Shown here: in pieces, positions 1 through 7,068 of the stretch
How the letters are laid out: each line of letters begins with the position of its first letter
Position numbering within the stretch: position 1 is the stretch's first letter
IMG/VR virus record: IMGVR_UViG_3300019487_000075
Span: 1 to 31,197 of that record
DNA length: 31,197 bases
From: a virus
Strand: one strand, 5' to 3'
Position numbers and translations under genes: made by a program
Notes under the pieces: generated by a model
What the model was told of the DNA's origin: nothing
What the model saw: the letters and a program-made list of their open reading frames with translations, nothing else
Databases searched by the model: none

Positions 1-1180
1 CAAAGATCGCGTCCCGAAACCGGCCGATGCATTGCTCGCCGAGACAGAGCGCGTTCTCGTAGTTGCACGTCGTGAACGAGCCTATGCAAATACTATCCTC
101 ACCGAACTGTTCGATTGGGAACGTCCCGATCTGCACCGCTCGATCGCCGGAGATTGGCCCTTGTCCGAGGGGCTCATCGTGGCGCCCAATGCACACGGCG
201 TTCTCCCCGGCACAATCGGCCGGCGACCCCGCGCTCTGCGCGCCGATGGACACGGCGCCGATTCCGGTGCACTGCGCCCCGTCGCCGATCGCGATACACA
301 CCTGGGCCGACGCCGCGCCGGCTGGACCGACGAGCACCGAGCCGGAGCCCACGCCAGGACACGTACACGAGCTGAAGTCGACGAACTCGCCGTCGCCCGT
401 GAGCCCGGCGAACCGACTGCTCGCACCTCCAAGGATCGAGGTGTCGGCGCACAGAACTTGACATTCGTTGGCGGCCGGGAAGGGGCCGGCGTCGGCGAAG
501 TCTTGCAGGAACGAGAGGGACAGTTGGGTAGTGTTGGGGTCGTTATTGCTGACGTCGACCCACTGGCCGCCGTCGTACTTGAGGGTCAGCGCGTAGTCTT
601 CGTTGAGGTAGCGCGCGCCGTGCGGCGCCACGAAGACGCCTGCCTGGGTGTAGAAGCGCGCGTAGTTCGCGCTCGTGTTGACGATGACGGCGTAGTCGCC
701 TTCGGCGGCGGACGCCTCACTGACAGTGATGTCGCAGCCGTCCGCGTCGGCGACGGTGAGCGCGATGTTGCAGAGGTGGGCACAGGCGGGGTCGAGGACC
801 AACGTGCTGGGGTCGCCGTCGCCACTGTCGGGACACGTCGCCGTCGTCGTCTCAAAGCCGACGGAGCCGGGCGCGGGCGTCGCGCCACCGCCTCCACCAC
901 CGCCCTCGCATGAGCTGGCGAACTGCGCGAGTTTGAGCCGGCGCACGAGGTCTTTGCCCCAATTCTGTGAAGGTGGGTTCGTGTTGGGGTCGCTGAGGGA
1001 GAGGTGGAAGGTCGCGCACGGCGCGACGGTCGATGTTGGCGTCACCGTCGAGGTCGCCGTCGCGGTCGGCGTCACCGTGGGCGTGTCCGTTTGGCCTTCG
1101 GCCGTTGTCGCGACGAACCAGACGAACGCGAGCGTCAGGAGGAACCAGACGAGGAGGCCGTAGGTTGTTCGGTCGATCAT
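1..1180 (-). CDS. Tail-fibre/adhesin-like protein with YadA-type head repeats (C-terminus off window)
   Basis: An open frame on the minus strand starts at the ATG 1180-1178 and runs off the left edge, giving at least 393 residues. The N-terminus is a hydrophobic signal anchor (YGLLVWFLLTLAFVWFVA, residues 7-24), followed by a Thr/Pro linker (TDTPTVTPTATAT) and a Gly run near residue 95. From about residue 288 the sequence shows degenerate YadA-head repeats (AIGDGAQ, AVSIGAQ, NAVCIG, RAVQIG, SICIG, NALCLG), which in that family form a trimeric left-handed beta-roll. Many of these repeats carry a Cys. Its start overlaps the stop of the upstream 46-residue gene as ATGA, so it is translationally coupled. 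A trimeric surface or receptor-binding fibre is the inferred role. The hydrophobic N-terminus is unusual for a phage fibre. Partial: the missing end prevents a firm family call. Confidence 0.85.
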   Translation of the reverse strand, partial: MIDRTTYGLLVWFLLTLAFVWFVATTAEGQTDTPTVTPTATATSTVTPTSTVAPCATFHLSLSDPNTNPPSQNWGKDLVRRLKLAQFASSCEGGGGGGGATPAPGSVGFETTTATCPDSGDGDPSTLVLDPACAHLCNIALTVADADGCDITVSEASAAEGDYAVIVNTSANYARFYTQAGVFVAPHGARYLNEDYALTLKYDGGQWVDVSNNDPNTTQLSLSFLQDFADAGPFPAANECQVLCADTSILGGASSRFAGLTGDGEFVDFSSCTCPGVGSGSVLVGPAGAASAQVCIAIGDGAQCTGIGAVSIGAQSAGSPADCAGENAVCIGRHDEPLGQGPISGDRAVQIGTFPIEQFGEDSICIGSFTTCNYENALCLGEQCIGRFRDAIF

Positions 1181-1317
1181 GTCGAGCCCGCGCGTTCGAG
1201 GGCGCTCACGCGGCGTTCGAGCGCGGCGATTTGCGCATTCAATTGTTGGATGACGCGGCGCATCTCGGCGGGGTCGGCAGTGCGCGGCGCCGGCACGTCG
1301 ATGGTCTTCGCCGTCAC
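1177..1317 (-). CDS. 46-residue coiled-coil protein
   Basis: This short gene starts at GTG 1317-1315, overlapping the upstream stop as GTGA, and ends in an ATGA overlap with the fibre gene. The protein has a Pro-rich start (TIDVPAPRTADPAEM), then a clear heptad pattern (RRVIQQLNAQIAALERRVSALE), indicating a parallel coiled coil. Both overlaps fit the coupling seen throughout this operon, which is the main support for such a small gene. It could be a small trimerisation or chaperone partner for the following fibre; that is inference. I do not recognise a named family. Confidence 0.75.
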   Translation of the reverse strand: MTAKTIDVPAPRTADPAEMRRVIQQLNAQIAALERRVSALERAGST

Positions 1318-1919
1318 GGGGCGCCTCCGAGCGAGCGCACAATCGTCGCCAGCTTGGCGGCAGCGGCGGCGATCTGCGGGTCGCGGTGCGCACTCGGATG
1401 CAGGAGGTCGCGCGCCACGATTGAGCACGCGAGCGCGTAGTCGAGCCACGGGGCGAGCGCGTCGTCGGCGTCGCTCGTCAGCACGACGAGGCGGTCGAGC
1501 GGGTAGTTGAGGCCGAAGGGGTCGGGCGCGAGGACGGCGGGCGCCGACGTCGCATCGGGCGTCGGCCAGAGGTGGATAGTGAGGCCGCGCGTGTCCTCGT
1601 GTTCTTCGATGTAGGAGGTCGGGGTGCCCTCGGTCGCTTGCCACGTATGGTCGACGGCTTCCATCTCGACGAGCGTCGTGCGCGTCAGTTCGCGCGTCCC
1701 GAAGAAGGCGGCGGCGATGCGGAGTGCGCTCGCGTCCGACGCTTGGATCGCGTAGCGAGGCTCTCCGGCGGTGACGGCGATGATCGTCGCTTCGAGGCGC
1801 ACGCGGTAGTCGGTGATCGCCTGGATGGCCTCGGTGTAGTAACGGTCAAGGAGGACGGCGTCGGTCGAGGCGAGGCCGAGCGTTTGCGCGAGCGTGATGA
1901 TGTCGGCGCGCCCGCTCAC
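1314..1919 (-). CDS. Head-tail adaptor/connector-like protein (201 aa)
   Basis: The 201-residue protein begins SGRADIITLAQTLGL and has a helical N-terminal part (IQAITDYRVRLEATI). A middle segment follows in which a conserved Trp/Pro stretch (TWQATEGTPTSYIEEHED) leads into a strand containing IHLWPTPDA, and the C-terminal half is helical. This layout (a helix bundle, then a beta insertion ending in LxxWPxP) resembles the adaptor proteins of podovirus-like phages such as SU10, and recurs in the upstream 191-residue gene. The likely role is a neck protein between portal and tail. It is coupled at both ends (ATGA at 1916-1919, GTGA at 1314-1317). Family assignment is by pattern only. Confidence 0.7.
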   Translation of the reverse strand: MSGRADIITLAQTLGLASTDAVLLDRYYTEAIQAITDYRVRLEATIIAVTAGEPRYAIQASDASALRIAAAFFGTRELTRTTLVEMEAVDHTWQATEGTPTSYIEEHEDTRGLTIHLWPTPDATSAPAVLAPDPFGLNYPLDRLVVLTSDADDALAPWLDYALACSIVARDLLHPSAHRDPQIAAAAAKLATIVRSLGGAP

Positions 1920-2134
1920 AGGCCCTCCAACGTGAGGGCGAGATACTCGGCCGTCTCGCTCATGTAGACCACCTCAACGGGATTAGGCCCGAACAGGATC
2001 TTCGACTTCGTCGTGAGCGAACGTTCGTCCTCCTCGAAGATGTACTTCGGTTCCCATGGCTTGATGCACATGATCTGCTTGGCTGGGATGTACCAGTGGA
2101 CGCCAAAGACATCGACGACGCGAAAGATTTTCAT
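1916..2134 (-). CDS. Small conserved protein, tandem paralogue A (72 aa)
   Basis: This is a 72-residue protein with a beta-rich look and no signal peptide. It is visibly related to the neighbouring 80-residue protein. MKIFRVVDVFGVHWYIPAKQ followed by IMCIKPWE lines up with MKSVELYDLYTHQTYYINPT followed by VVCIQPWE, and both end in a hydrophobic ExLxLxLxE-type strand. It starts in an ATGA overlap with its paralogue and its stop overlaps the next adaptor gene as ATGA. The function is unknown; the position between two adaptor-like genes suggests a small virion or tail-assembly component. Confidence 0.75.
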   Translation of the reverse strand: MKIFRVVDVFGVHWYIPAKQIMCIKPWEPKYIFEEDERSLTTKSKILFGPNPVEVVYMSETAEYLALTLEGL

Positions 2135-2373
2135 GCGAATGCCTCTTCCCAGCGATGGGCGACGTCTGCGGCAGACTCATCAAGGAAGAGACACAATTCG
2201 CCGGCCGTCCCTTGGAAGTGGCGAACGGTGACGCGCGTCTGTGGTTTCATCTCTTCGTCTTTCGCATCAAACTGCACGACGCCTTGTTCCCACGGCTGAA
2301 TACAGACGACCGCCGTCGGATTGATGTAGTAGGTCTGGTGCGTGTAGAGGTCGTAGAGTTCAACTGACTTCAT
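2131..2373 (-). CDS. Small conserved protein, tandem paralogue B (80 aa)
   Basis: This is an 80-residue protein with the signature YYINPTAVVCIQPWEQG near residues 15-29, then a charged turn (KDEEMKPQTRV) and a C-terminal strand (GELCLFLDES). It shares the CI(K/Q)PWE core and general layout with the next gene downstream, so the pair looks like an old tandem duplication. It overlaps both neighbours by ATGA. No enzymatic motif is visible. The role is probably structural or regulatory within the neck/tail module, but that rests on position alone. Confidence 0.75.
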   Translation of the reverse strand: MKSVELYDLYTHQTYYINPTAVVCIQPWEQGVVQFDAKDEEMKPQTRVTVRHFQGTAGELCLFLDESAADVAHRWEEAFA

Positions 2374-2945
2374 GCGACTTGCCCCTCGATTGCCGGCAGC
2401 GCCTCAGCGAGTGCCGCGTCGCGCCCGCGCAGCAGCAGCACGGTCTCGCAGAAGTCGAGCATCGCCGGATGATACTCGGCGGGCAATTCGATCTCGACGG
2501 TGTCGTCGCCGAGCGCGGCCGGGCGGCGCTGATCGCGGATCGTCAGGTCGATGTCGCCGCCTGCGATGGTCGGCGCTGGCCAGAGCGCGAACAGCGTTGT
2601 GCCGACGTTCGCCCACGTCGTCGGCCCGGTCGCCCGTTGCGTGCGCCACCACAACTGCCCGAACTGGTGAACGAGCTGCTGCCAGTGGACGGGCCAGAGC
2701 CGCTCCTGCGTATCGGTGACGAAGATGTCGACGATGCGCAGCGTGTCGGTCGGGTCGAGTGGGTAAAGGGCGCGCGTCGGCGTCGCCGTGAAGGTGCGTT
2801 CGCGGATCAGCGTGCCGGTGTGGCGGACGTAGAGGACTTGGGCGCGATCGAGGAGGTCGCGTACGGTTGCGCGCGGATGCGTGGAGCCCTGCTGGTCACG
2901 CACACGTCGCAGGAGGTCATCGACGAGTTGGTCGGCTAGCGCCAT
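2370..2945 (-). CDS. Head-tail adaptor/connector-like protein (191 aa)
   Basis: The 191-residue protein has an N-terminal helical region (LADQLVDDLLRRVRDQ) and then the sequence YPLDPTDTLRIVDIFV. That is followed by RLWPVHWQQL, a Trp pair, GPTTWANVGTTLFALWPAP and a C-terminal helix rich in Leu and Glu. The order YPL..LRI..., L..L..., W, P, LxLWPxP is the pattern of SU10-type adaptor proteins that join the portal ring to the tail. It is coupled to the next gene by ATGA and sits 6 nt after the upstream 332-residue gene. The call is by motif pattern; the precise ring position cannot be read from sequence. Confidence 0.7.
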   Translation of the reverse strand: MALADQLVDDLLRRVRDQQGSTHPRATVRDLLDRAQVLYVRHTGTLIRERTFTATPTRALYPLDPTDTLRIVDIFVTDTQERLWPVHWQQLVHQFGQLWWRTQRATGPTTWANVGTTLFALWPAPTIAGGDIDLTIRDQRRPAALGDDTVEIELPAEYHPAMLDFCETVLLLRGRDAALAEALPAIEGQVA

Positions 2946-2951
2946 CGGACA

Positions 2952-3950
2952 TCACGGTCGGATGCCACGCGCGTAGACCTGATCGTAGGCGGTCGCGACG
3001 TCGCGTTGGAGGTCGGAGCCGAGCCCGCACGTGTGGAGGATAAAGGAGACGTCGTCCTGGCCCCGGTCGGCGCGAGCGGCCATCATCACGAACTTCTCCC
3101 ACGAGGTCTCTTGGGCGCGCGATTCGTTGCGCCAGTGACCGCCAACCTCGGCGCGCCCTGCATTGTATTCCTGCGACATGCGATAGCGGTAGACGTCGAT
3201 GAGCACGCCCTCGCGGAGCGCGTACGTATCAATTTCGAGCGGCAGCTCGTCGGTGAGCGCGAACGTCGGTGGCCGGCGCCAGAACGTGTAGTAGATCGTC
3301 TCCAGCGTCATCGAGTAGGGGTAGAGTTCGACGCGCTTGGCGCCGGCTGTGCCGAGGTTGAGCGTGTCCGAAGGTTGGTCGGTGGCCTCGGCGACCCACC
3401 ATGGGCCGTCGGCCGTGAGCTGGCGCTCGGGCGCGCTGTAGTCGAGCATGTGCGCGGAGAGCATGGTGAGGGGGCGGCGGCGCCGCGGGAAGACGAACTT
3501 GCCGATCCAGCGGGCCGTGACGTCGAGGACGTGGTAGCGGGGCAGGAGCGTGAAGCCGAGCCCCGTCGCCGTCGTCTGCGTAAACGGATTGTCGAGGGTG
3601 ATGTTCGGCGCCGCGTAGGACGCGATCTGGTACCAGACGGCCGAGCCGGTCACGCGGATGTGGCGGTCGGCGATGGCGGCATTGCCACCGGCTGCGGTGA
3701 TCGACGCCTGCGCCGTCGCATCGGCGACGATCGTCGTCGAGCCCTCGGTGACGTCGACCGTGCCGTCGGTGATCGCCGCCGGCAGCGTGATCGTGCCGAG
3801 CTGGCGCGACTGGCGCATGCGCGTGCGGCCGACCAACTCGGCGTAGCGCGCGTTCACCCAGCGCGCGGCCAGTTCGATGCCGATGGGACGGTCGGCGCTG
3901 ACATCGACCGCCGCCAGCGCGAGCGTTGCGACGTCTTCGACGGTCGCCAT
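2952..3950 (-). CDS. Neck/connector-like structural protein (332 aa)
   Basis: The 332-residue protein has an N-terminal helix with AARWVNARYAELVGRTRMR (residues about 29-47), a beta-rich Thr/Ala-rich middle (ITLPAAITDGTVDVTEGSTT), and a C-terminal helical region. A segment LYPYSMTLETIYYTFWRRPP resembles the ELxPxP..IxxxYxxxP motif of phage neck or adaptor proteins. It precedes two further adaptor-like genes and follows the capsid block, which suggests a head-completion or tail-connector role. A GGAG sequence lies 6-9 nt before the ATG. No hydrophobic segment or catalytic motif is visible. Confidence 0.7.
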   Translation of the reverse strand: MATVEDVATLALAAVDVSADRPIGIELAARWVNARYAELVGRTRMRQSRQLGTITLPAAITDGTVDVTEGSTTIVADATAQASITAAGGNAAIADRHIRVTGSAVWYQIASYAAPNITLDNPFTQTTATGLGFTLLPRYHVLDVTARWIGKFVFPRRRRPLTMLSAHMLDYSAPERQLTADGPWWVAEATDQPSDTLNLGTAGAKRVELYPYSMTLETIYYTFWRRPPTFALTDELPLEIDTYALREGVLIDVYRYRMSQEYNAGRAEVGGHWRNESRAQETSWEKFVMMAARADRGQDDVSFILHTCGLGSDLQRDVATAYDQVYARGIRP

Positions 3951-3962
3951 CGCGGGGCTCCG

Positions 3963-4151
3963 CTAGTAGCTGCGGATGCGTCCCATGCCACGCCGCTTGG
4001 GCTTGGCGCGTTTCGGGAGGCCCTTGGACGCGCCCCGCGCGAACTCCTTGAGTTGGCCCTCGGACATGCCGGTCTTGGTCTTCTTGCCGGCACGCTTGCG
4101 CCCGAGTTCGGCGCCCATGAAGCCCTTTTGGGCCTTCGACTTGGCGGGCAT
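3963..4151 (-). CDS. Small basic phage protein of the MPAKSKAQ type (62 aa)
   Basis: This 62-residue, strongly basic protein begins MPAKSKAQKGFMGAELGRKR and ends RAKPKRRGMGRIRSY. Short proteins starting MPAKSKAQ..FMG are common in tailed phages and some bacteria, usually annotated as a domain of unknown function. The start codon overlaps the upstream stop by one base (TGATG). Its very high Lys/Arg content suggests nucleic-acid contact or packaging inside the head; this is inference. Confidence 0.75.
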   Translation of the reverse strand: MPAKSKAQKGFMGAELGRKRAGKKTKTGMSEGQLKEFARGASKGLPKRAKPKRRGMGRIRSY

Positions 4152-4378
4152 CAGGCGCTCCGTACGTGGCCGAACGTGGCCCGCGCATCGGCGCTGGGGC
4201 GGCGGCGGGCCTCTTCGCGGCGCTTCATCGCCTCAGCGCGGAACTCGCGCTCGGGCGTCTTGCGGAGGAACTTGCGTACCTCCTCACGGCGCGTGTCACT
4301 GATATCGGCTAGGCGGACCTCGCCCCGCTTGACGGCGAGCGCCTCGTCCATCAACGACTGTTTGGGGTGCGTCGCCAT
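4151..4378 (-). CDS. Small charged helical protein (75 aa)
   Basis: This 75-residue protein is rich in Arg, Glu and Lys and predicted largely helical (DTRREEVRKFLRKTPEREFR, then EAMKRREEARRRP). It starts at ATG 4378-4376, two bases after the stop of the upstream exported protein, and its TGA shares a base with the ATG of the next gene. A longer open frame extends upstream but overlaps the signal-peptide gene and looks like a shadow. I do not recognise it; position suggests a minor head or assembly factor. Confidence 0.7.
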   Translation of the reverse strand: MATHPKQSLMDEALAVKRGEVRLADISDTRREEVRKFLRKTPEREFRAEAMKRREEARRRPSADARATFGHVRSA

Positions 4379-4380
4379 CG

Positions 4381-4842
4381 CTATGGAGCCGGCGTCGGCG
4401 TCACGGTGAACGCGCGCCGGCAGTTGTCGGCGCCCTGACAGTTGTTCTGCGTGCGCGAGAACCAGACGTACTCGACGTCTTGTTCGGGCACGTCGGAGCC
4501 GCACGTGACGATGAAGGTGATCGCGTTGTTGATGATCGTGTTGACGGTGGCAAAGCAGGTGGTCGTCAAAGGGTAGAGCACAATGAGGTCGCCCGGCTTG
4601 ATGCCGATGATCGTGCGTGTGAAGGTCGTCGGGCTCGTGCTCGCGTCGGCCTTGAACGAGCCGTAGTGGAAGGCACAGAAGTCGGACGTGCAGATGGGTG
4701 CGCGCGTGCCGGTGCGCGTCGCCGTGGCGGTTACGGTCGCTGTCGGCGTCAGCGTCGGCGTCAGCGTTGGTGTGTCGGTCTGTGCGAGCGCCGATCCGGC
4801 CGCGAGCACCGCAACGAGCACCGCGAGCATCACTCTGCGCAT
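4381..4842 (-). CDS. Exported Thr/Pro-linker protein (153 aa)
   Basis: The N-terminus MRRVMLAVLVAVLAAGSALA reads as a classical Sec signal peptide with an AxA-type cleavage site before QTDTP. A TPTLTPTLTPTATVTATATR linker follows, then a compact, presumably beta-rich domain with several cysteines (PICTSDFCAF, TTTCFAT, VTCGSD, NNCQGADNCRR) and a C-terminal TVTPTPAP tail. I prefer the ATG at 4842 because GGGAG lies 6 nt before it; an alternative in-frame ATG is at 4848. A small hairpin (CTCAG TGGG CTGAG, 4853-4866) sits between it and the capsid gene. The domain is unrecognised; export and likely disulphides point to a cell-surface or periplasmic location, odd for a gene placed directly after the major capsid gene. 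Confidence 0.8.
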   Translation of the reverse strand: MRRVMLAVLVAVLAAGSALAQTDTPTLTPTLTPTATVTATATRTGTRAPICTSDFCAFHYGSFKADASTSPTTFTRTIIGIKPGDLIVLYPLTTTCFATVNTIINNAITFIVTCGSDVPEQDVEYVWFSRTQNNCQGADNCRRAFTVTPTPAP

Positions 4843-4887
4843 GAGCATCTCCCTCAGTGGGCTGAGATGGTGGGAGCCGGCCGCGTC

Positions 4888-5796
4888 TCACCCGAACGAG
4901 CTGTCAACACCGCGCCACGAGCCGTAGCCGGTCGCGAAGCGCTGGTACATCGTGAAGATCGCGTTCTTCGTCCACGGGTCGTCGAAGGAGTCGAAGATCG
5001 GTTGGTCACGCCAGCGGAAGTTCATGTCGTGCACGCCCTTGGCGGCGACGAGGATGATCTGGGTCAAGTTGGTCAGGTAGTGGCAGACCATCCACGAAAG
5101 GTCTTCCTCGATGAGCGCGTTCATCTCGTTGTCGGCAGTGTACGGCTTGCCGCTCGACCCCAACACTTCGCGGGTCGCGATCTTGTTGCCCGGCGTGCAG
5201 ACCGCCATGACGGGGGCGAGCAGGCGCGGATTGTCGCGCTCGTCGGTCATCGTCTCGAAGCGGAGGACGGCGCCCTGGATGTAAGTAGTCGACATGCCGA
5301 TATCGACCGAGGGGCGATTGCGGCGGGTAATGCCGTCGTCGCTGACGTGCGCGCCGAAGAGTGCCTCGCCGGCCGTGAAGCCTACGAAGGCGGCATCGAA
5401 GCCGTTGGTGAAGAGGTTCCAGAACTCGATGTCCTGGCGCTGGCGCGTCGCGCGCCCGCCCTCGGCGACCATCTCTTCGAGCACGCCGTACTGCTCGTCG
5501 CGCCATGCTTCCCACGTGAACTCGATCGCCTTGCCCCACGCGGTGGCGAGGTACTCTTTGGAGCCCCCGATGTCGCCCGTGTCGAGTGCGAAGAGGTCGC
5601 CCTCGGGCTTCGCCGGCATGGTGCCGATGCCGATGGCCTGGAGATCCGTCTCCGGGTTCCAGTCCATGTCGGTCACGTTGGCGACCATCGGGTATTCGAG
5701 GGGCTGTTCCTTGCCCGACTCGTAGTAGATGGTCTTCAACCCCGGCGTGAGGAGGGGAGTGATGACGCCACGAGAGACTGGTCCAGTGATGGGCAT
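4888..5796 (-). CDS. Major capsid protein
   Basis: The 302-residue protein resembles HK97-fold major head proteins of the Mu gpT-like type. Features include an N-terminal arm, WEAWRDEQYGVLEEMVAEGG in the spine-helix region, FNGFDAAFVGF-like text (NLFTNGFDAAFVGFTAG), LFGAHVSDDGITRRNRPS near residues 160-177 (compare LFSTAHP..G..NR.S in the family), and PVMAVCTPGNKIATREVLGS followed by YTADNEMNALIEE. The length fits the family. The ribosome site GGAGG stands 6 nt before the ATG. It follows the decoration-like gene and scaffold-like gene in the usual head-module order. It forms the icosahedral shell; no protease gene is apparent in the window. Confidence 0.9.
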   Translation of the reverse strand: MPITGPVSRGVITPLLTPGLKTIYYESGKEQPLEYPMVANVTDMDWNPETDLQAIGIGTMPAKPEGDLFALDTGDIGGSKEYLATAWGKAIEFTWEAWRDEQYGVLEEMVAEGGRATRQRQDIEFWNLFTNGFDAAFVGFTAGEALFGAHVSDDGITRRNRPSVDIGMSTTYIQGAVLRFETMTDERDNPRLLAPVMAVCTPGNKIATREVLGSSGKPYTADNEMNALIEEDLSWMVCHYLTNLTQIILVAAKGVHDMNFRWRDQPIFDSFDDPWTKNAIFTMYQRFATGYGSWRGVDSSFG

Positions 5797-5818
5797 GTGC
5801 GCCTCCTAGTGCAGATGG

Positions 5819-6304
5819 TCAGTCGTTGAAGACGGTGACGGTGTCGAGGAGTCGGGCGCGCACGCGCCCTTGGACGGTGCCGATGGGATCGACGAGGGCG
5901 ACGACGACCGCCGCCGCGTTTCCGGTGTCGTTCTCGTCGAGATACCACGCGCCGGTCGCCACGACTTGGCGCAGCGCGTACTTGGCGTAGAGGTTGGCCT
6001 GCGAGAGTGGGTGGTCGCCGTTGGCTTGGTCTTCGAGGGTCGCCTCGAACTCGATGCCAGGGACGCACGGGATGTACGAGACGGGCGTTGCAGCGACGGT
6101 GCTCGCGTCCTGCGAGGCGAAGCCGACCGCGCCCGACGTGAAGTCGTCGGCGAGTTCGGCGAAGAGGCCGAAGGCGACACCGATGGGCGCACCGGACTTC
6201 CACGATTGAGCGCCGCCTTCCACACCGTTGGTACGGATGGGGACGCTCATCATGCCGGGCGCGGTGAAGTTGTTGAGCGGGCGAACACTGTCTTCGGCAG
6301 CCAT
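5819..6304 (-). CDS. Capsid decoration/cement-like protein (161 aa)
   Basis: The 161-residue, beta-rich protein lies immediately upstream of the major capsid gene. The C-terminal half (AKYALRQVVATGAWYLDEND, then VDPIGTVQGRVRARLLDTVT) resembles small head-decoration or structural proteins that sit next to HK97-type capsid genes. AGGAGG is placed 5 nt before the ATG, giving a strong ribosome site suited to a highly expressed virion protein. An inverted repeat lies just upstream at 6316-6330. Position and size make a decoration role likely; the sequence alone does not settle it. Confidence 0.6.
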   Translation of the reverse strand: MAAEDSVRPLNNFTAPGMMSVPIRTNGVEGGAQSWKSGAPIGVAFGLFAELADDFTSGAVGFASQDASTVAATPVSYIPCVPGIEFEATLEDQANGDHPLSQANLYAKYALRQVVATGAWYLDENDTGNAAAVVVALVDPIGTVQGRVRARLLDTVTVFND

Positions 6305-6315
6305 AGACGCCTCCT

Positions 6316-6330
6316 GCTAAGCAATTTAGC
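6316..6330. repeat. GCTAA-N5-TTAGC inverted repeat
   Basis: GCTAA (6316-6320) and TTAGC (6326-6330) form a perfect 5-bp inverted repeat around GCAAT. It lies in the only intergenic space between the 245-residue gene and the decoration-like gene. The same GCTAA/TTAGC word recurs in other non-coupled gaps of the leftward operon. Operator, promoter element or RNA hairpin are all possible. Confidence 0.4.
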
Positions 6331-7068
6331 CTAGCGACTAGCAGCTAATCCACGAACACGGCCCGTCCGTAGCATGGACGTCATGCGCTGTCCAGCGATT
6401 TGCTTCGCTTGGGCTTTGGCCATCGCGCGTTGCCTTTGGTAGGGCGTCAACGAGTCGTGGAGGATGACGCCGCGCTTGGCTCCGCGCTCGCCCATCTCCT
6501 TGAGCGCGCCGTCAATGCCCTCGGACTTCATGCGGCGCTTCAGGCGGTCGAGCTGGCGCAGTTCGAGGCAGCGGTCGAGTGGGATGCGCATGAGGATGAC
6601 GTCGCCGATCTTGCGCCGGCCGAGTTCGTCGCGGCAGTGCGTGCATTCGGGGTCGTCGCCCGCGACCACGACCCAACCGTCGACTTGGTGCGCCGTGATG
6701 TCGATGCCGTGCGCGGCGCTCCAGTTGCCCCAATAGTAGGCGAACTCGGGACGTGCGTTCGTCACCTTGAGATAATCAAACTTGGACGCGATCTCGTTGG
6801 CGATGTGAAGGCGGCTGATCTCGACGTGGAGGCCGCCGCTGTTGTCGAGGCCCATTTCTTCTTCGATGCGCGCAAGGCGCTCTTCGAGGTTGTCCTTGCG
6901 CTTGGCGACGACCTCGCGGCGCTTGTCGCCGGGCGGCGGCAGCGGTTCGGTGTCGGCGGGGACGAGCGCGCGACGCGGCGTGCCGCCGACCTCGACGGTC
7001 GCCTCGACCATGTCGGCGCGCGGCGAGCGCCCGCGCGCCTTCGGTGGCGCGGGTTGGCGAATGTTCAT
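6331..7068 (-). CDS. Conserved phage head-module protein of unknown function (245 aa)
   Basis: The 245-residue protein has a Pro/Arg-rich N-terminus, a coiled-coil segment (DNLEERLARIEEEMGLDN), and a middle domain with YYWGNWSAAHGIDITAHQVDG. Next come VVVAGDDPECTHCRDELGRR and IGDVILMRIPLDR. The C-terminus is basic and Gln/Arg-rich. Proteins with the combination of a W-V-V segment, a DDPE turn and GDVxLMRxP are found beside scaffold and capsid genes in many podovirus- and myovirus-like genomes, with no established function known to me. It begins in an ATGA overlap with the scaffold-like gene. The CTHC pair is a possible metal site but lacks a visible second pair. Confidence 0.65.
   Translation of the reverse strand: MNIRQPAPPKARGRSPRADMVEATVEVGGTPRRALVPADTEPLPPPGDKRREVVAKRKDNLEERLARIEEEMGLDNSGGLHVEISRLHIANEIASKFDYLKVTNARPEFAYYWGNWSAAHGIDITAHQVDGWVVVAGDDPECTHCRDELGRRKIGDVILMRIPLDRCLELRQLDRLKRRMKSEGIDGALKEMGERGAKRGVILHDSLTPYQRQRAMAKAQAKQIAGQRMTSMLRTGRVRGLAASR

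Noticed and set aside
3006-4409. 467-codon plus-strand open frame
   Set aside because: It spans three coupled minus-strand genes, and its composition is that of GC-rich antisense.
4480-5829. 449-codon plus-strand open frame
   Set aside because: It is antisense to the capsid and exported-protein genes and has no recognisable domain.
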